A stretch of DNA of 64,000 bases from a virus, in the IMG/VR virus record IMGVR_UViG_3300005841_000034, positions 1 through 64,000 of that record; one strand, 5' to 3'. Below the pieces are notes generated by a model. The model saw only the letters and a program-made list of their open reading frames with translations, was not told where the DNA came from and made no database searches. Positions within the stretch are counted from its first letter, which is position 1, and each line of letters starts with the position of its first letter. Shown here piece after piece: positions 50,154-58,684 of the stretch. Position numbers and translations under genes: made by a program.

Positions 50154-51005
50154 TTATAAAGGCTGCTCCTTGTGGGCGGCTTTTATTTTGCCTATATATT
50201 CGTCTAGATCTCCATACAACTTATGGAAATAGTACTCTAATCCGGCCTGCGCTAAAAAATCATACCGATCTTCTCCAATAGGAATACAGTTGGGGGCATA
50301 GGTGCAAACCTCCAATATTGAAGGATGCATTAACCCGGTAGAAATTTGATTCGCCATCGTTTGATTGGTGATATGAAACCGGCTCTGCTTTATGGCTTGC
50401 GCAAGGGTGAGAAAGTTATCTACGGTTAACTTTTTGATGTTTAAATCAAACTGCATGCAGAAATTGTTGTATTCCCGCATGGTTCCGGAAAATATAAGAT
50501 TGTCTTCATAGGGTTTTAGAAATGAATAGTCTATGCTTTCGTTTCTATAACGTTCTGTGCGAGTAATAATTACTTTCCCTTTTGCTAAGTCTTTGTCGCT
50601 GTCCGGAACAGTCAACCACGGCTTAGACAGATCACAAGCCAAATCAGGAAATACATAAAAATACCAACGATTAATCGACAGTCCGGGCATCCCTACATTT
50701 GTTTCCCTTATTGAATCCAAATCACAACCTATTTCTTCATCTACCCATGTTTTCACATCTTCCAAAAATGGCTGCGATTTTAACAGAGGGGTCAGCATAT
50801 CAACCATTTGCTGATTAAGCATCACATTTTTACCTTCAGTTTTGACTGGATGTACGGCCCCTTCATAATAAAACGCTTCTACATCTTTTCGCAAAAATAG
50901 GGTAGGCTTAATCCCTGTTTTTCTGTAAAATTCTTTCATGGAAGGCAATGCGGCCAATGTGTCGCCACTATTTCCACTTGAAAGAAATGAACTATTAATT
51001 GTCAT
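50154..51005 (-). CDS. GT-B-type glycosyltransferase-like protein
   Basis: A 283-residue protein with SSGNSGDTLAALPSMKEF near the N-terminus, the glycine-rich loop of heptosyltransferase-like (GT9-like) enzymes. A C-terminal region NQTMANQISTGLMHPSILEV corresponds to the nucleotide-sugar site, where a short helix holds the donor. It may transfer a sugar within the four-gene glycan cassette. Overlaps the upstream glycosyltransferase gene by 11 bases. Confidence 0.65.
   Translation of the reverse strand: MTINSSFLSSGNSGDTLAALPSMKEFYRKTGIKPTLFLRKDVEAFYYEGAVHPVKTEGKNVMLNQQMVDMLTPLLKSQPFLEDVKTWVDEEIGCDLDSIRETNVGMPGLSINRWYFYVFPDLACDLSKPWLTVPDSDKDLAKGKVIITRTERYRNESIDYSFLKPYEDNLIFSGTMREYNNFCMQFDLNIKKLTVDNFLTLAQAIKQSRFHITNQTMANQISTGLMHPSILEVCTYAPNCIPIGEDRYDFLAQAGLEYYFHKLYGDLDEYIGKIKAAHKEQPL
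50157..50192 (+). terminator. Terminator for the gene at 49876
   Basis: AAAGGCTGC and GCGGCTTTT pair with one bulged G across TCCTTGTGG, followed by TTATTTT. It lies inside the 3' end of the convergent minus-strand gene. Confidence 0.55.
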
Positions 51006-52023
51006 CTTTTATTTTTTGATGTTCTGGTAATGAGTTATACAGTTGTTCGATTTGGTTCTTTTTAAATTCATACACATCATTCATTTCCGTTCCTTTCATG
51101 TCTAAATAAGAGGAACCCGCCCATATATGTTTAAACCCATTTTCCATTAGGGTGTACTCTTGCTGTTGGTCTTCTCTATTGTGTAACCACTTTATTTCTG
51201 TAGGAATTTCAAATATCTTATAGCCCATTGCTTTCTGCCACCATGCCAGCCATTGCCCCGGCTCTGCGCCAATCCTTTTAATGATTTTCCATTTATTATC
51301 TAATAGGACATTACCGACTTCGCTTTCCATTGTGCGCTGTCCGTAGGTGTGGATTGATTCATTATTCTTTCCCATTCCATTATGAAATGGGCCCACAACA
51401 GGAGAATAATGCGCAGCTTTTTTTTCTGCTAATTGAGGATAATAAGGCTTATATCCATCAGCCAATTCAATGAAATCTTCCGGTTCGGCCAATACTTCGT
51501 TGATAATTGACTTATGAACCATAGTGTGACAGGCGAACCCTTCCGACATAGCCATATTAGGGAAATAGAAATACTCCAAACTCCGGCAATACTTCCATGC
51601 TTCCATCCATATACTACGTTTGTATAAAGCTCCGGCAGGATGAATATATGTGCCTCCCGAAAGTTTAAGAAGAGAGCCGGCACAATCATACCCTTCATTA
51701 ATCAATCGCACATAATAGTCTAGCCAATTAACGTCTGTAGGAAACGAATCTGATTCTGCCGTTATTACCCATTCTGTCTCTGCAACTTCCATTCCCATAT
51801 CAAGGGCTATACCGTGAGAAGATATTTTATCAGAAAAATTTGGTAAAACTTGCTTTAATTGATCCCGATAAGGCAATAGCTCATTTATACTTGAATCAGG
51901 AAATGAATTGTCAATTATGACAATATCAACAAAATGTTTCCTTTTGCATTTAAGAAATTGGGATACGGCATACGCTGTTGCTTTACCGTTTTTATAGTGA
52001 GGTATAAGTATAGTTATGCGCAT
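50995..52023 (-). CDS. GT2-family glycosyltransferase
   Basis: A 342-residue GT-A fold: ITILIPHYKNGKATAYAV at the start, DIVIIDNSFPD as the nucleotide-binding strand, and ESDSFPT (about 111-117) as the DxD-type metal site. A C-terminal helical part of unknown role follows. Predicted to transfer a nucleotide-activated sugar. Part of a four-gene cassette that could glycosylate virion proteins, phage DNA-linked bases or host surface glycans. Confidence 0.8.
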   Translation of the reverse strand: MRITILIPHYKNGKATAYAVSQFLKCKRKHFVDIVIIDNSFPDSSINELLPYRDQLKQVLPNFSDKISSHGIALDMGMEVAETEWVITAESDSFPTDVNWLDYYVRLINEGYDCAGSLLKLSGGTYIHPAGALYKRSIWMEAWKYCRSLEYFYFPNMAMSEGFACHTMVHKSIINEVLAEPEDFIELADGYKPYYPQLAEKKAAHYSPVVGPFHNGMGKNNESIHTYGQRTMESEVGNVLLDNKWKIIKRIGAEPGQWLAWWQKAMGYKIFEIPTEIKWLHNREDQQQEYTLMENGFKHIWAGSSYLDMKGTEMNDVYEFKKNQIEQLYNSLPEHQKIKDDN

Positions 52024-52026
52024 GAT

Positions 52027-52848
52027 TTATTTTTTTCCTAAAAACATAGGTGATGCTTGGTACTCAATCAATAAAGAGCTTTCAAGGCGTTCCTTTTCAA
52101 ATTCCGGATTTTCAAAAACGTATTTCATCAATAAATTTAAATCTCCTTCAAGAAATGCCCTGTAAAAATCTCCCTTCTTTTCTAATCTCTCTGTAAACGA
52201 ATCGTAATTATCACGAGCGAACGCCAGCCACCCACTATCAGTAAATCCCTGTTGTTCCGGGAAGTCGATTAATTTTTTGTAGTTGTGAAAGTAGCAACAT
52301 TCTTTTGCAAAGTCGTAACATCGAGCTTTTAGTAAATCGTTGTTATCCTTCGGAAGATCGGCCATAGTGAAAAGGGGACGATGAAAAGGACGGAACAGAT
52401 CTTCGGGCCCACACTGTTCATGTATATTACCAGCCCAATGTAATTCTGATTTTCGGTTGAGGCGATACCAATGATGTCGATCCTCCAAATGATCAAAGTA
52501 AAAAGTATTGCATTCGCTATTAGCTTGTACTATTTCGACTACCTTTTCTTTACCCTTAGAAATTATCTCACTGCAATTCATGTATATATTCCAATCATTG
52601 CTAGAGTGGCTTATCATATCATTAAGAATAGCAGAAAACCCGTTTTTGAAAATATAGTTAAAAGGGTACTGTACTATTTTTAAATTAAAGTCATTTTGGT
52701 AGGAATAAATAAGCCTTCGATCTTCCTCAAATAGACAAAGATCTCCAAAAATAATTTCATCTGCAACGCCTTCAAATGATTTGAAAGTCTCTTTCAAGGC
52801 AAGCGGATTCCCTTGTGCCATCGTAACCAAACTTATTCCCGTCTTCAT
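52027..52848 (-). CDS. GT2-like protein with altered metal site
   Basis: A 273-residue protein with SLVTMAQGNPLALKETFKSFEGVADEIIFGD, like the opening of GT-A enzymes acting on glycans. The expected DxD is replaced by MNCSEI (about 91-96), so the metal site is degenerate and activity is doubtful or changed. It overlaps the methyltransferase gene by 4 bases. Confidence 0.65.
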   Translation of the reverse strand: MKTGISLVTMAQGNPLALKETFKSFEGVADEIIFGDLCLFEEDRRLIYSYQNDFNLKIVQYPFNYIFKNGFSAILNDMISHSSNDWNIYMNCSEIISKGKEKVVEIVQANSECNTFYFDHLEDRHHWYRLNRKSELHWAGNIHEQCGPEDLFRPFHRPLFTMADLPKDNNDLLKARCYDFAKECCYFHNYKKLIDFPEQQGFTDSGWLAFARDNYDSFTERLEKKGDFYRAFLEGDLNLLMKYVFENPEFEKERLESSLLIEYQASPMFLGKK

Positions 52849-53495
52849 CTAGTCAGTTTTTGATAGTGGCTTACATAATTTGAAAATCTTTGTCGGGGAA
52901 AAAACCCATGTGTGCAAAGTAAAACGTCAAGGCCATGCAAACTAAATATGGTACTGTGTCCGGCGTCGGGATTCACATAAAACCAATCATCAATAGTGTG
53001 CCCGTCTTCAATAGCTGCGTCGATTATGCCTGTTTCAATCATTAACCGGCCCCCATTGACCAGTGATTTCCATATAACATCCAGTTCGATATAGTTTGCT
53101 GATAAGTGTTCTATCGTTTCTACCATTGTAACGATATGATACATCTCCTTAGCGGGAAGTTGACAATATTTTTCATTGTAGGCGTCAAATCCATCAACAT
53201 GGACATAGCCAGCTTCTTTGAGGTCGTTTATTAACAGTCCATTGCCACAGCCAAAATCTAAAATCCTTACTTCTTGCTTCGGGATTCCAAAAGTCATTTT
53301 ATTGATCCGATCTATACGGAGATAGTTTTGTCTTTCATTTCTTTCCACTTCGTGTTCGCCGCCTACAAGGCCATCTTGATCCAACACCCCCGCATAAAGA
53401 GAATGACAGTTGCTACATTCATAGTATTCTGTTATTCCTTTTGTAAGGCGAAGGGACGACCCATTGAAGCATATCGGGCAATAGTGATCGCTCAT
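52845..53495 (-). CDS. SAM-dependent methyltransferase with zinc ribbon
   Basis: A zinc ribbon (CPIC at 6-9 and CSNC at 27-30) precedes a class I methyltransferase core: motif I ILDFGCGNGLLINDL (about 78-92), motif II DGFDAY, and METIEHL as a conserved post-motif. This layout fits enzymes that modify sugars or small molecules (Methyltransf_12/23-like), not DNA. Together with three glycosyltransferase-like genes it suggests methyl-capped glycan synthesis. Confidence 0.8.
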   Translation of the reverse strand: MSDHYCPICFNGSSLRLTKGITEYYECSNCHSLYAGVLDQDGLVGGEHEVERNERQNYLRIDRINKMTFGIPKQEVRILDFGCGNGLLINDLKEAGYVHVDGFDAYNEKYCQLPAKEMYHIVTMVETIEHLSANYIELDVIWKSLVNGGRLMIETGIIDAAIEDGHTIDDWFYVNPDAGHSTIFSLHGLDVLLCTHGFFPRQRFSNYVSHYQKLTR

Positions 53496-53887
53496 TTTAT
53501 GGTTACTTTAAAGTATGCCCAATTGCTTTTTCTGTCACGATCTAAAACTTCCATACTGAAGTTATAGTCTCCGGGTTTATCTACGGTGGCAGTTATGGGA
53601 ATGAATTTAAGGGTGCCGGGAACATATTTGTCGTCTTTTTTATCTCCCCATACGGAGCTATTTGGGGAGAAGGTTATATGGGCTCCGTCGGGACTACCGG
53701 CAGCCATATCGAAACCATAAGAGCAAACATCGCCTTCGCTTTTATCGGCGGTTAGGGTTATGTTGCGCCCATTAACGACAAATTCAGGAACAGCCTTTAA
53801 TGGCTTTATTGCTTCACTCATGGCGTTGTTTGTTTTATTGCAGGATATAAGTGCAAAGGTAGAGAGAATTAAGAATAGTGTTTTCAT
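53492..53887 (-). CDS. Lipoprotein with beta-sandwich domain
   Basis: Signal peptide with lipobox ALISC (Cys16), then a linker and a beta-rich domain of about 100 residues (GRNITLTADKSEG, TATVDKPGDYNFSMEVLDRD) resembling Ig/PKD-type sandwiches. Likely an outer-membrane lipoprotein made on infection, perhaps blocking adsorption of further phages. Overlaps neighbours by 4 bases. Confidence 0.6.
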   Translation of the reverse strand: MKTLFLILSTFALISCNKTNNAMSEAIKPLKAVPEFVVNGRNITLTADKSEGDVCSYGFDMAAGSPDGAHITFSPNSSVWGDKKDDKYVPGTLKFIPITATVDKPGDYNFSMEVLDRDRKSNWAYFKVTIK

Positions 53888-54090
53888 ATTAACGGTGATT
53901 TTTGTTCGTCATTTATCCAATCCAAAAGTTTATTGGCATCGGAAATGAGTTGATATACGGAAGAAGGCTTTTGATTTGTATTGGCAACCATTTTTAAAAG
54001 TTCATATCTAGTTCTAGATCCGTCTGTCCTAAATTTCAATGGCTGACTTCCAAATTCATCAATGATCGATTTTAACTTTTCTGCTTCCAT
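53884..54090 (-). CDS. Hypothetical protein, 68 aa
   Basis: A soluble helical small protein (AEKLKSIIDEFGSQP, YELLKMVANTNQKPSSVYQLISDANKLLDWI). No recognised family. Overlaps the lipoprotein gene start and touches the previous gene in a TAATG junction. Confidence 0.55.
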   Translation of the reverse strand: MEAEKLKSIIDEFGSQPLKFRTDGSRTRYELLKMVANTNQKPSSVYQLISDANKLLDWINDEQKSPLI

Positions 54091-54292
54091 TATTCTTTAG
54101 GTTTAGTGGGTATTGTCCAATGGGTTACAACGCCTTCAATTACGTTCCCTTCGCTATCGTGAAATATAAATTCCTTTCCCGATGCGTTATGCTTTATTTC
54201 AGCGAGTATGCCTTCTGCCCACGAAGGTATTTCAAACCACAGAACCAATGCTTGCTGAAAAGGGGGTTCTTTACCGGGTAGTTTATTCCATT

Positions 54293-54296
<4 letters not shown>
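54090..54296 (-). CDS. DUF551-like small protein, 68 aa
   Basis: Starts MKWNKLPGKEPPFQQALVLWF and ends GVVTHWTIPTKPKE, the characteristic closing THWxxxP of DUF551-type phage proteins. Function unknown. Two other genes here carry related cores. Confidence 0.6.
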
Positions 54297-55094
<798 letters not shown>

Positions 55095-55117
55095 TTATTG
55101 GGTTTTATTGTTTGGGG

Positions 55118-55330
55118 TTATGAAATTGTCCACGACTTTTTTTCAGCAACGTTTCCGGGGGATTGAGCGCCGCCATACCAATTATCCCTAAGTCTTGTTG
55201 CAGTAGTGAATGCGGTCAGGGAATCTTGGATATATTTGCAAAGAATAAAGTCGGGAGTATTGCTATCGTTTTCTTTGTTGTGTTTGTTGATTAAATTTTC
55301 CAACTCACGCTCAAAACTTAATTCTGGCAT
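55118..55330 (-). CDS. Conserved phage hypothetical, 70 aa
   Basis: Started at ATG 55330 (MPELSFERELENLINKHNKEN). An open frame runs further upstream to 55411 but crosses a long inverted repeat and is rejected. The protein has the pattern DFILCKYIQDSLTAFTTATRLRDNWYGG found in many Bacteroidota phages, where a DFILAxYL...WYG core is common. Function unknown. It is preceded by a 140-base structured leader with a promoter. Confidence 0.7.
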   Translation of the reverse strand: MPELSFERELENLINKHNKENDSNTPDFILCKYIQDSLTAFTTATRLRDNWYGGAQSPGNVAEKKSWTIS

Positions 55331-55470
55331 ATTAGGAGTTTTGTTCTTGCAGCGGCCCCGTTGTAGTAGTCCAGACACCATGAAGGAGAGAGGGCATCGG
55401 CACCGCTGCAAGAAAATATATAATTTATGTTTTGTTTTTATTTTTCATGGTTCATATTCGACTACTACAA
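55331..55470 (-). ncRNA. Candidate pseudoknotted RNA leader
   Basis: Two long perfect inverted repeats interleave. Arms at 55470-55460 and 55371-55361 form an 11-bp stem. Arms at 55414-55403 and 55355-55344 form a 12-bp stem. Their order on the minus strand (B', A', B, A) is that of an H-type pseudoknot with loops of about 45, 31 and 5 bases. A 7-codon open frame (MKNKNKT) lies in the first loop. The structure ends 13 bases before the start codon of the gene at 55330. A cis-regulatory element or small structured RNA is likely. Confidence 0.7.
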
Positions 55471-55472
55471 GG

Positions 55473-55503
55473 CTAAGATAAGCACTATTCCGGATTAACC
55501 AAA
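55473..55503 (-). promoter_or_regulatory. Minus-strand promoter before structured leader
   Basis: TTTG (55503-55500) and TATCTTAG (55480-55473) are 19 bases apart, one mismatch from the Bacteroidota consensus. The transcript would begin just inside the first arm of the pseudoknot at about 55467. Confidence 0.6.
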
Positions 55504-55510
55504 TTTATTT

Positions 55511-56029
55511 TTACGAATATTCGATGTTTTCGCCCCAACAAAGAATCTGGCCACGAAATTCTTTGGGTTTATCAAAGTTAGGCATAAGCCAATACATCAT
55601 ATCCTCCACCGAAAGTCCGTCGTTTCTGGCAAGCTCTTCCACTTCGTGATCTTCCATCCAATATTTTCCGTTGATTGAGTATACCCCGTTTAAATCCATT
55701 TCAAAATTCCAAATCTTTTTAATCTGAATAGGTGGTGCAAACTGTATTTGTTTACTTGTATATGGTTTTCCAGACCACACACGCGGACTAAACCAATCGC
55801 CAACTTTCCATCGGTTTCCTCTACGAATGGTATGATATTTAGGCCATATGGTATCTGTTTTTAATTGGCTAACAGCTAGATCACATTCAGGAAGTTTTCT
55901 ATAATATTCATCTTCCATCTCAATTCCTTCTACGGCAATATATTCCCATATCTTTTCAACGAAATAAGTTGGCTGTCCCTTGCGTGGATGTTTTGCAGGA
56001 AAATTTCTACTAAAAGTTATCACCTTCAT
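55511..56029 (-). CDS. ASCH-like domain protein
   Basis: 172 residues. KYHTIRRGNRWKVGDWFSPRVWSGKPYTSKQIQF (about 64-97) carries the basic H-T-I-R and G-D-x...W-x-G-K-P-Y features of ASCH-fold phage proteins, which bind RNA or single nucleic acids. The C-terminus holds ELARNDGLSVEDMMYWL. Exact role unknown. Coupled to the upstream 59-residue gene by ATGA. Confidence 0.65.
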   Translation of the reverse strand: MKVITFSRNFPAKHPRKGQPTYFVEKIWEYIAVEGIEMEDEYYRKLPECDLAVSQLKTDTIWPKYHTIRRGNRWKVGDWFSPRVWSGKPYTSKQIQFAPPIQIKKIWNFEMDLNGVYSINGKYWMEDHEVEELARNDGLSVEDMMYWLMPNFDKPKEFRGQILCWGENIEYS

Positions 56030-56205
56030 AACTTAGGAGATTTAATAGTTATATAAAAGAATAAAAGGTAAATATGAAAGAAGCCTTTACCCAAATGGAA
56101 TCCCAATAGAGCCCCTTCATATCCTTCTATTTCTATCCCTAGTATCTCAAAAGTAAAATGGTTCCATTGATTCCATTCTAACTGTATGGGGGTTATTCTT
56201 TTCAT
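56026..56205 (-). CDS. Hypothetical membrane-prone protein, 59 aa
   Basis: Begins MKRITPIQLEWNQWNHFTFE and ends in a hydrophobic helix (GFFHIYLLFFYITI). The start overlaps the upstream methylase stop (TAATG) and its stop overlaps the next start (ATGA), strong evidence of translation. No family recognised. Confidence 0.6.
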   Translation of the reverse strand: MKRITPIQLEWNQWNHFTFEILGIEIEGYEGALLGFHLGKGFFHIYLLFFYITIKSPKL

Positions 56206-56717
56206 TAAAGTTTAATTGGGTTAAAAATTACCAGCATAGAAGGGAATGGAGCCGGATTCTTTTTACCTATTTTACCGTATAGTGTATTTAGTTTGCCGTT
56301 TATAATTTCCTGTTCCCAAACCCATTGCCAATAAGCATCGGAACCGAAGATAAGACGCCCCTTTAAAAATTCAACCTCAACATTCTTTTTACGATAAATG
56401 TAGTTGTGAAAAAACAATGTATCTGTACGTGCGGGCATTAAGCCAACTATCATAGCATTCCCATCTGCGGCTTCTGACCATGCTTTTTTAACCCACGTTC
56501 CAAGAGGTCTTCCATAGGGGCTGTTCATCCAGCATCTTCCCGACCACTTTTGTTCCAACCCGTTATCTGATTCAGTAAAATACTTTTCGCACTTAGCACT
56601 TTCTATGGAAGCAGCTACATCTAAAGTAAATCCGAATCTTGCATTTTGCTTATCAAAGAATTCTTGCGGAGTATCCCATGCCTGATTTTTCGATGAAAAC
56701 ATTAGTTGGTTGTTCAT
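56205..56717 (-). CDS. Dam-like N6-adenine methyltransferase
   Basis: A 170-residue phage-type adenine methylase (PF05869 pattern): WDTPQEFFDKQNARFGFTLDVAA (14-36), AKCEKYFT, WMNSPYGRPLGTWVKKAW (63-80), LMPARTDTLFFHNYIY, FLKGRLIFG. The catalytic tetrapeptide is NSPY (65-68) instead of the usual NPPY, an uncommon replacement. It would methylate adenines in phage DNA against restriction, provided the change is tolerated. Confidence 0.85.
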   Translation of the reverse strand: MNNQLMFSSKNQAWDTPQEFFDKQNARFGFTLDVAASIESAKCEKYFTESDNGLEQKWSGRCWMNSPYGRPLGTWVKKAWSEAADGNAMIVGLMPARTDTLFFHNYIYRKKNVEVEFLKGRLIFGSDAYWQWVWEQEIINGKLNTLYGKIGKKNPAPFPSMLVIFNPIKL

Positions 56718-56726
56718 TCTTTATGT

Positions 56727-57005
56727 TTAATGGGTGGATCTTCTTAATACTCTACTAATTGTGTTTTCACTTACGCCGTACTTTTTTCCTAGTGTTGCCA
56801 TAGCATACCCTCTATCATATTGTTCTTTTATTCTTTGAATTTGTTTATCACTTAAATTAGAAGGCATAAAACCCGGAGTGTTCATTAACGACTGCCTTAC
56901 ATCAAATATTTCATACGGGGTAGTAAGATTGTATTGGACTATTTTTGTTAATTCTAATAGTTCCTCATTCTTAATTACAAAGCCGTCTAGATGGAGTTCG
57001 TACAT
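56727..57005 (-). CDS. Helix-turn-helix protein, 92 aa
   Basis: The C-terminal half NLSDKQIQRIKEQYDRGYAMATLGKKYGVSENTISRVLRR is a resolvase-type helix-turn-helix (about 50-90). The N-terminal half is an unrecognised mixed domain. Likely a DNA-binding regulator of the replication region. Confidence 0.65.
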   Translation of the reverse strand: MYELHLDGFVIKNEELLELTKIVQYNLTTPYEIFDVRQSLMNTPGFMPSNLSDKQIQRIKEQYDRGYAMATLGKKYGVSENTISRVLRRSTH

Positions 57006-57017
57006 AAATAAATAACA

Positions 57018-57224
57018 TTATTCCGGCCTAAATTTAGACCTGATATTATTTAAAAATTCATCCGCTTCATTTCTTGTTTCAAATAAGCCAATAGGAATAT
57101 AATCAGTTTCAATGCCTAATAATCCATTTTCGGTATTTGCTTCTAACATAGACTTTACAGTGTGAGAGTGAAATGCCTTTTGTTTTACAGAATATTCTAC
57201 TACTATTAGTTTTGTAATATCCAT
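57018..57224 (-). CDS. Hypothetical protein, 68 aa
   Basis: Beta-alpha layout: LIVVEYSVKQKAFH, then a helix, IPIGLFETRNEADEFLNNIRSKF. Small soluble protein directly after the helicase gene, possibly a replication accessory. Not recognised. Confidence 0.55.
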   Translation of the reverse strand: MDITKLIVVEYSVKQKAFHSHTVKSMLEANTENGLLGIETDYIPIGLFETRNEADEFLNNIRSKFRPE

Positions 57225-57226
57225 GT

Positions 57227-58684
57227 TTAATCATTTATTGGTTTCCAATTTTGTTGCGAATGTTGAGGAGTATAAACCTCCACATAATTATCACTAAAAA
57301 ACATAGTTGGGCCTGTAAACCTCATTGCAACGTGCTTAGTAGAACCGTGTCTATTTTTTGCAATATTCCCTATGCATAGTCCTAAAGGGTGATATTCTGT
57401 TTCTCCGATTTGCACAGGTTCGGTCATATGATAATATTCCGGACGCATTAAAAAAACAACCTCATCAGCGTCTTGTTCTATACCGCCTGATTCTCTTAAA
57501 TCGCTTAATTGGGGCATTTTGTCAGGACGTGATTCTACGGCTCGACTTAATTGACTTAGGGCTATAACTGGAATTTCCAATTCCTTTGCGATACATTTTA
57601 ATGCGCGACTTATATCAGATACGATTTGTTCTCGATTTTTTCCTTTAGTGTCTGTACCATTCATTAGTTGAATGTAATCAACTACAAGATATTTAATCCC
57701 ATGTTTTTTTTTAAGTAGGGCACACCGGGTTCGAATATCTCTTACATTAATGCTCGTTTTATCCTCTATAAAAATAGGGCAAGCAGAAATTTTATCCACG
57801 CTTGCACCTAAAATTAAATCTTGCTCTTTTGATGTTGTTCCATTTCTGATTTGTTCGTGAGGTATCCCGCTGTCAATAGATGCTAATCTCCTCATAAGTT
57901 GCACACCATCCATTTCTAAAGAAAACCATGCACAAGGAATATTGTTTTTTACTGATGTATTGTAAGTTATGGATAATGCGCAAGCCGTTTTACCTTGTCC
58001 CGGCCTTGCGGCAAGTATAATTAAATCCGGCGCAACCAATCCACAGATAGTTTTATCTAATGCCGTGAGGCCAGTTTTAATGCCCAATACACCGGTTTCT
58101 TTTACGGATGCATGTTGTTCCAATACTTTCATGCCATAATAGGCCATATCCCTAGTAGTGCCTCCCAATACCCGTTCCTGAATGTTCTGTAATGCGGTAT
58201 CGGTATCTCTGATTATATCAAATGCATCCGTTGAATCTTCGTAGGCTTCGGCCAAAGCAGTTTGGCAAGTTTGGATTGTTTCCCGCTTCAAATACATTTC
58301 AGAAATGATAAGTATATGGGATTCGATATTAGCACCGCTTACTACTGAATTAGTTATTCTTACTACGGCATAAGGGCCACCTACTATTTCAAGATTACTA
58401 TCTTTTTTTAGTTGCTCTATTACGACGCCTATATCAATGGGATGATTCCTATCATATATTTTTTGAATAGCAGAAAATATTCTTTGATGAGAATCCAAAT
58501 AAAACATTTCTGGAAAGACACGGGACATACAGGTGGTTACACAGTTAGCATCTAACATAAGAGCCCCTAAAATAACTTCTTCAATATCTTTTGCTTGTGG
58601 AGGAATTTTCCCGTAAATCAATGTTGAAAGATCAATCCCATTTCGGCGCTTATTTCGGTCTTTATTCAAATTAGTTAAGTCCAT
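57227..58684 (-). CDS. dnaB: Replicative DnaB-type helicase
   Basis: A complete 485-residue DnaB helicase. The N-terminal domain is at 20-165 (PQAKDIEEVILGALMLDANCV), then linker, then the RecA core with Walker A ARPGQGKT (226-233), Walker B YLVVDYIQLM (about 328-337) and SDLRESGGIEQDADEVVFLMRP as the arginine-containing segment. It unwinds DNA at the phage replication fork as a hexamer using ATP. TAATG junction with the probable loader upstream. Confidence 0.95.
   Translation of the reverse strand: MDLTNLNKDRNKRRNGIDLSTLIYGKIPPQAKDIEEVILGALMLDANCVTTCMSRVFPEMFYLDSHQRIFSAIQKIYDRNHPIDIGVVIEQLKKDSNLEIVGGPYAVVRITNSVVSGANIESHILIISEMYLKRETIQTCQTALAEAYEDSTDAFDIIRDTDTALQNIQERVLGGTTRDMAYYGMKVLEQHASVKETGVLGIKTGLTALDKTICGLVAPDLIILAARPGQGKTACALSITYNTSVKNNIPCAWFSLEMDGVQLMRRLASIDSGIPHEQIRNGTTSKEQDLILGASVDKISACPIFIEDKTSINVRDIRTRCALLKKKHGIKYLVVDYIQLMNGTDTKGKNREQIVSDISRALKCIAKELEIPVIALSQLSRAVESRPDKMPQLSDLRESGGIEQDADEVVFLMRPEYYHMTEPVQIGETEYHPLGLCIGNIAKNRHGSTKHVAMRFTGPTMFFSDNYVEVYTPQHSQQNWKPIND

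Noticed and set aside
55331-55411. Longer start for the gene ending at 55118
   Set aside because: The added residues are cysteine- and arginine-rich and overlap the 12-bp and 11-bp inverted repeats. ATG 55330 fits the conserved protein better.
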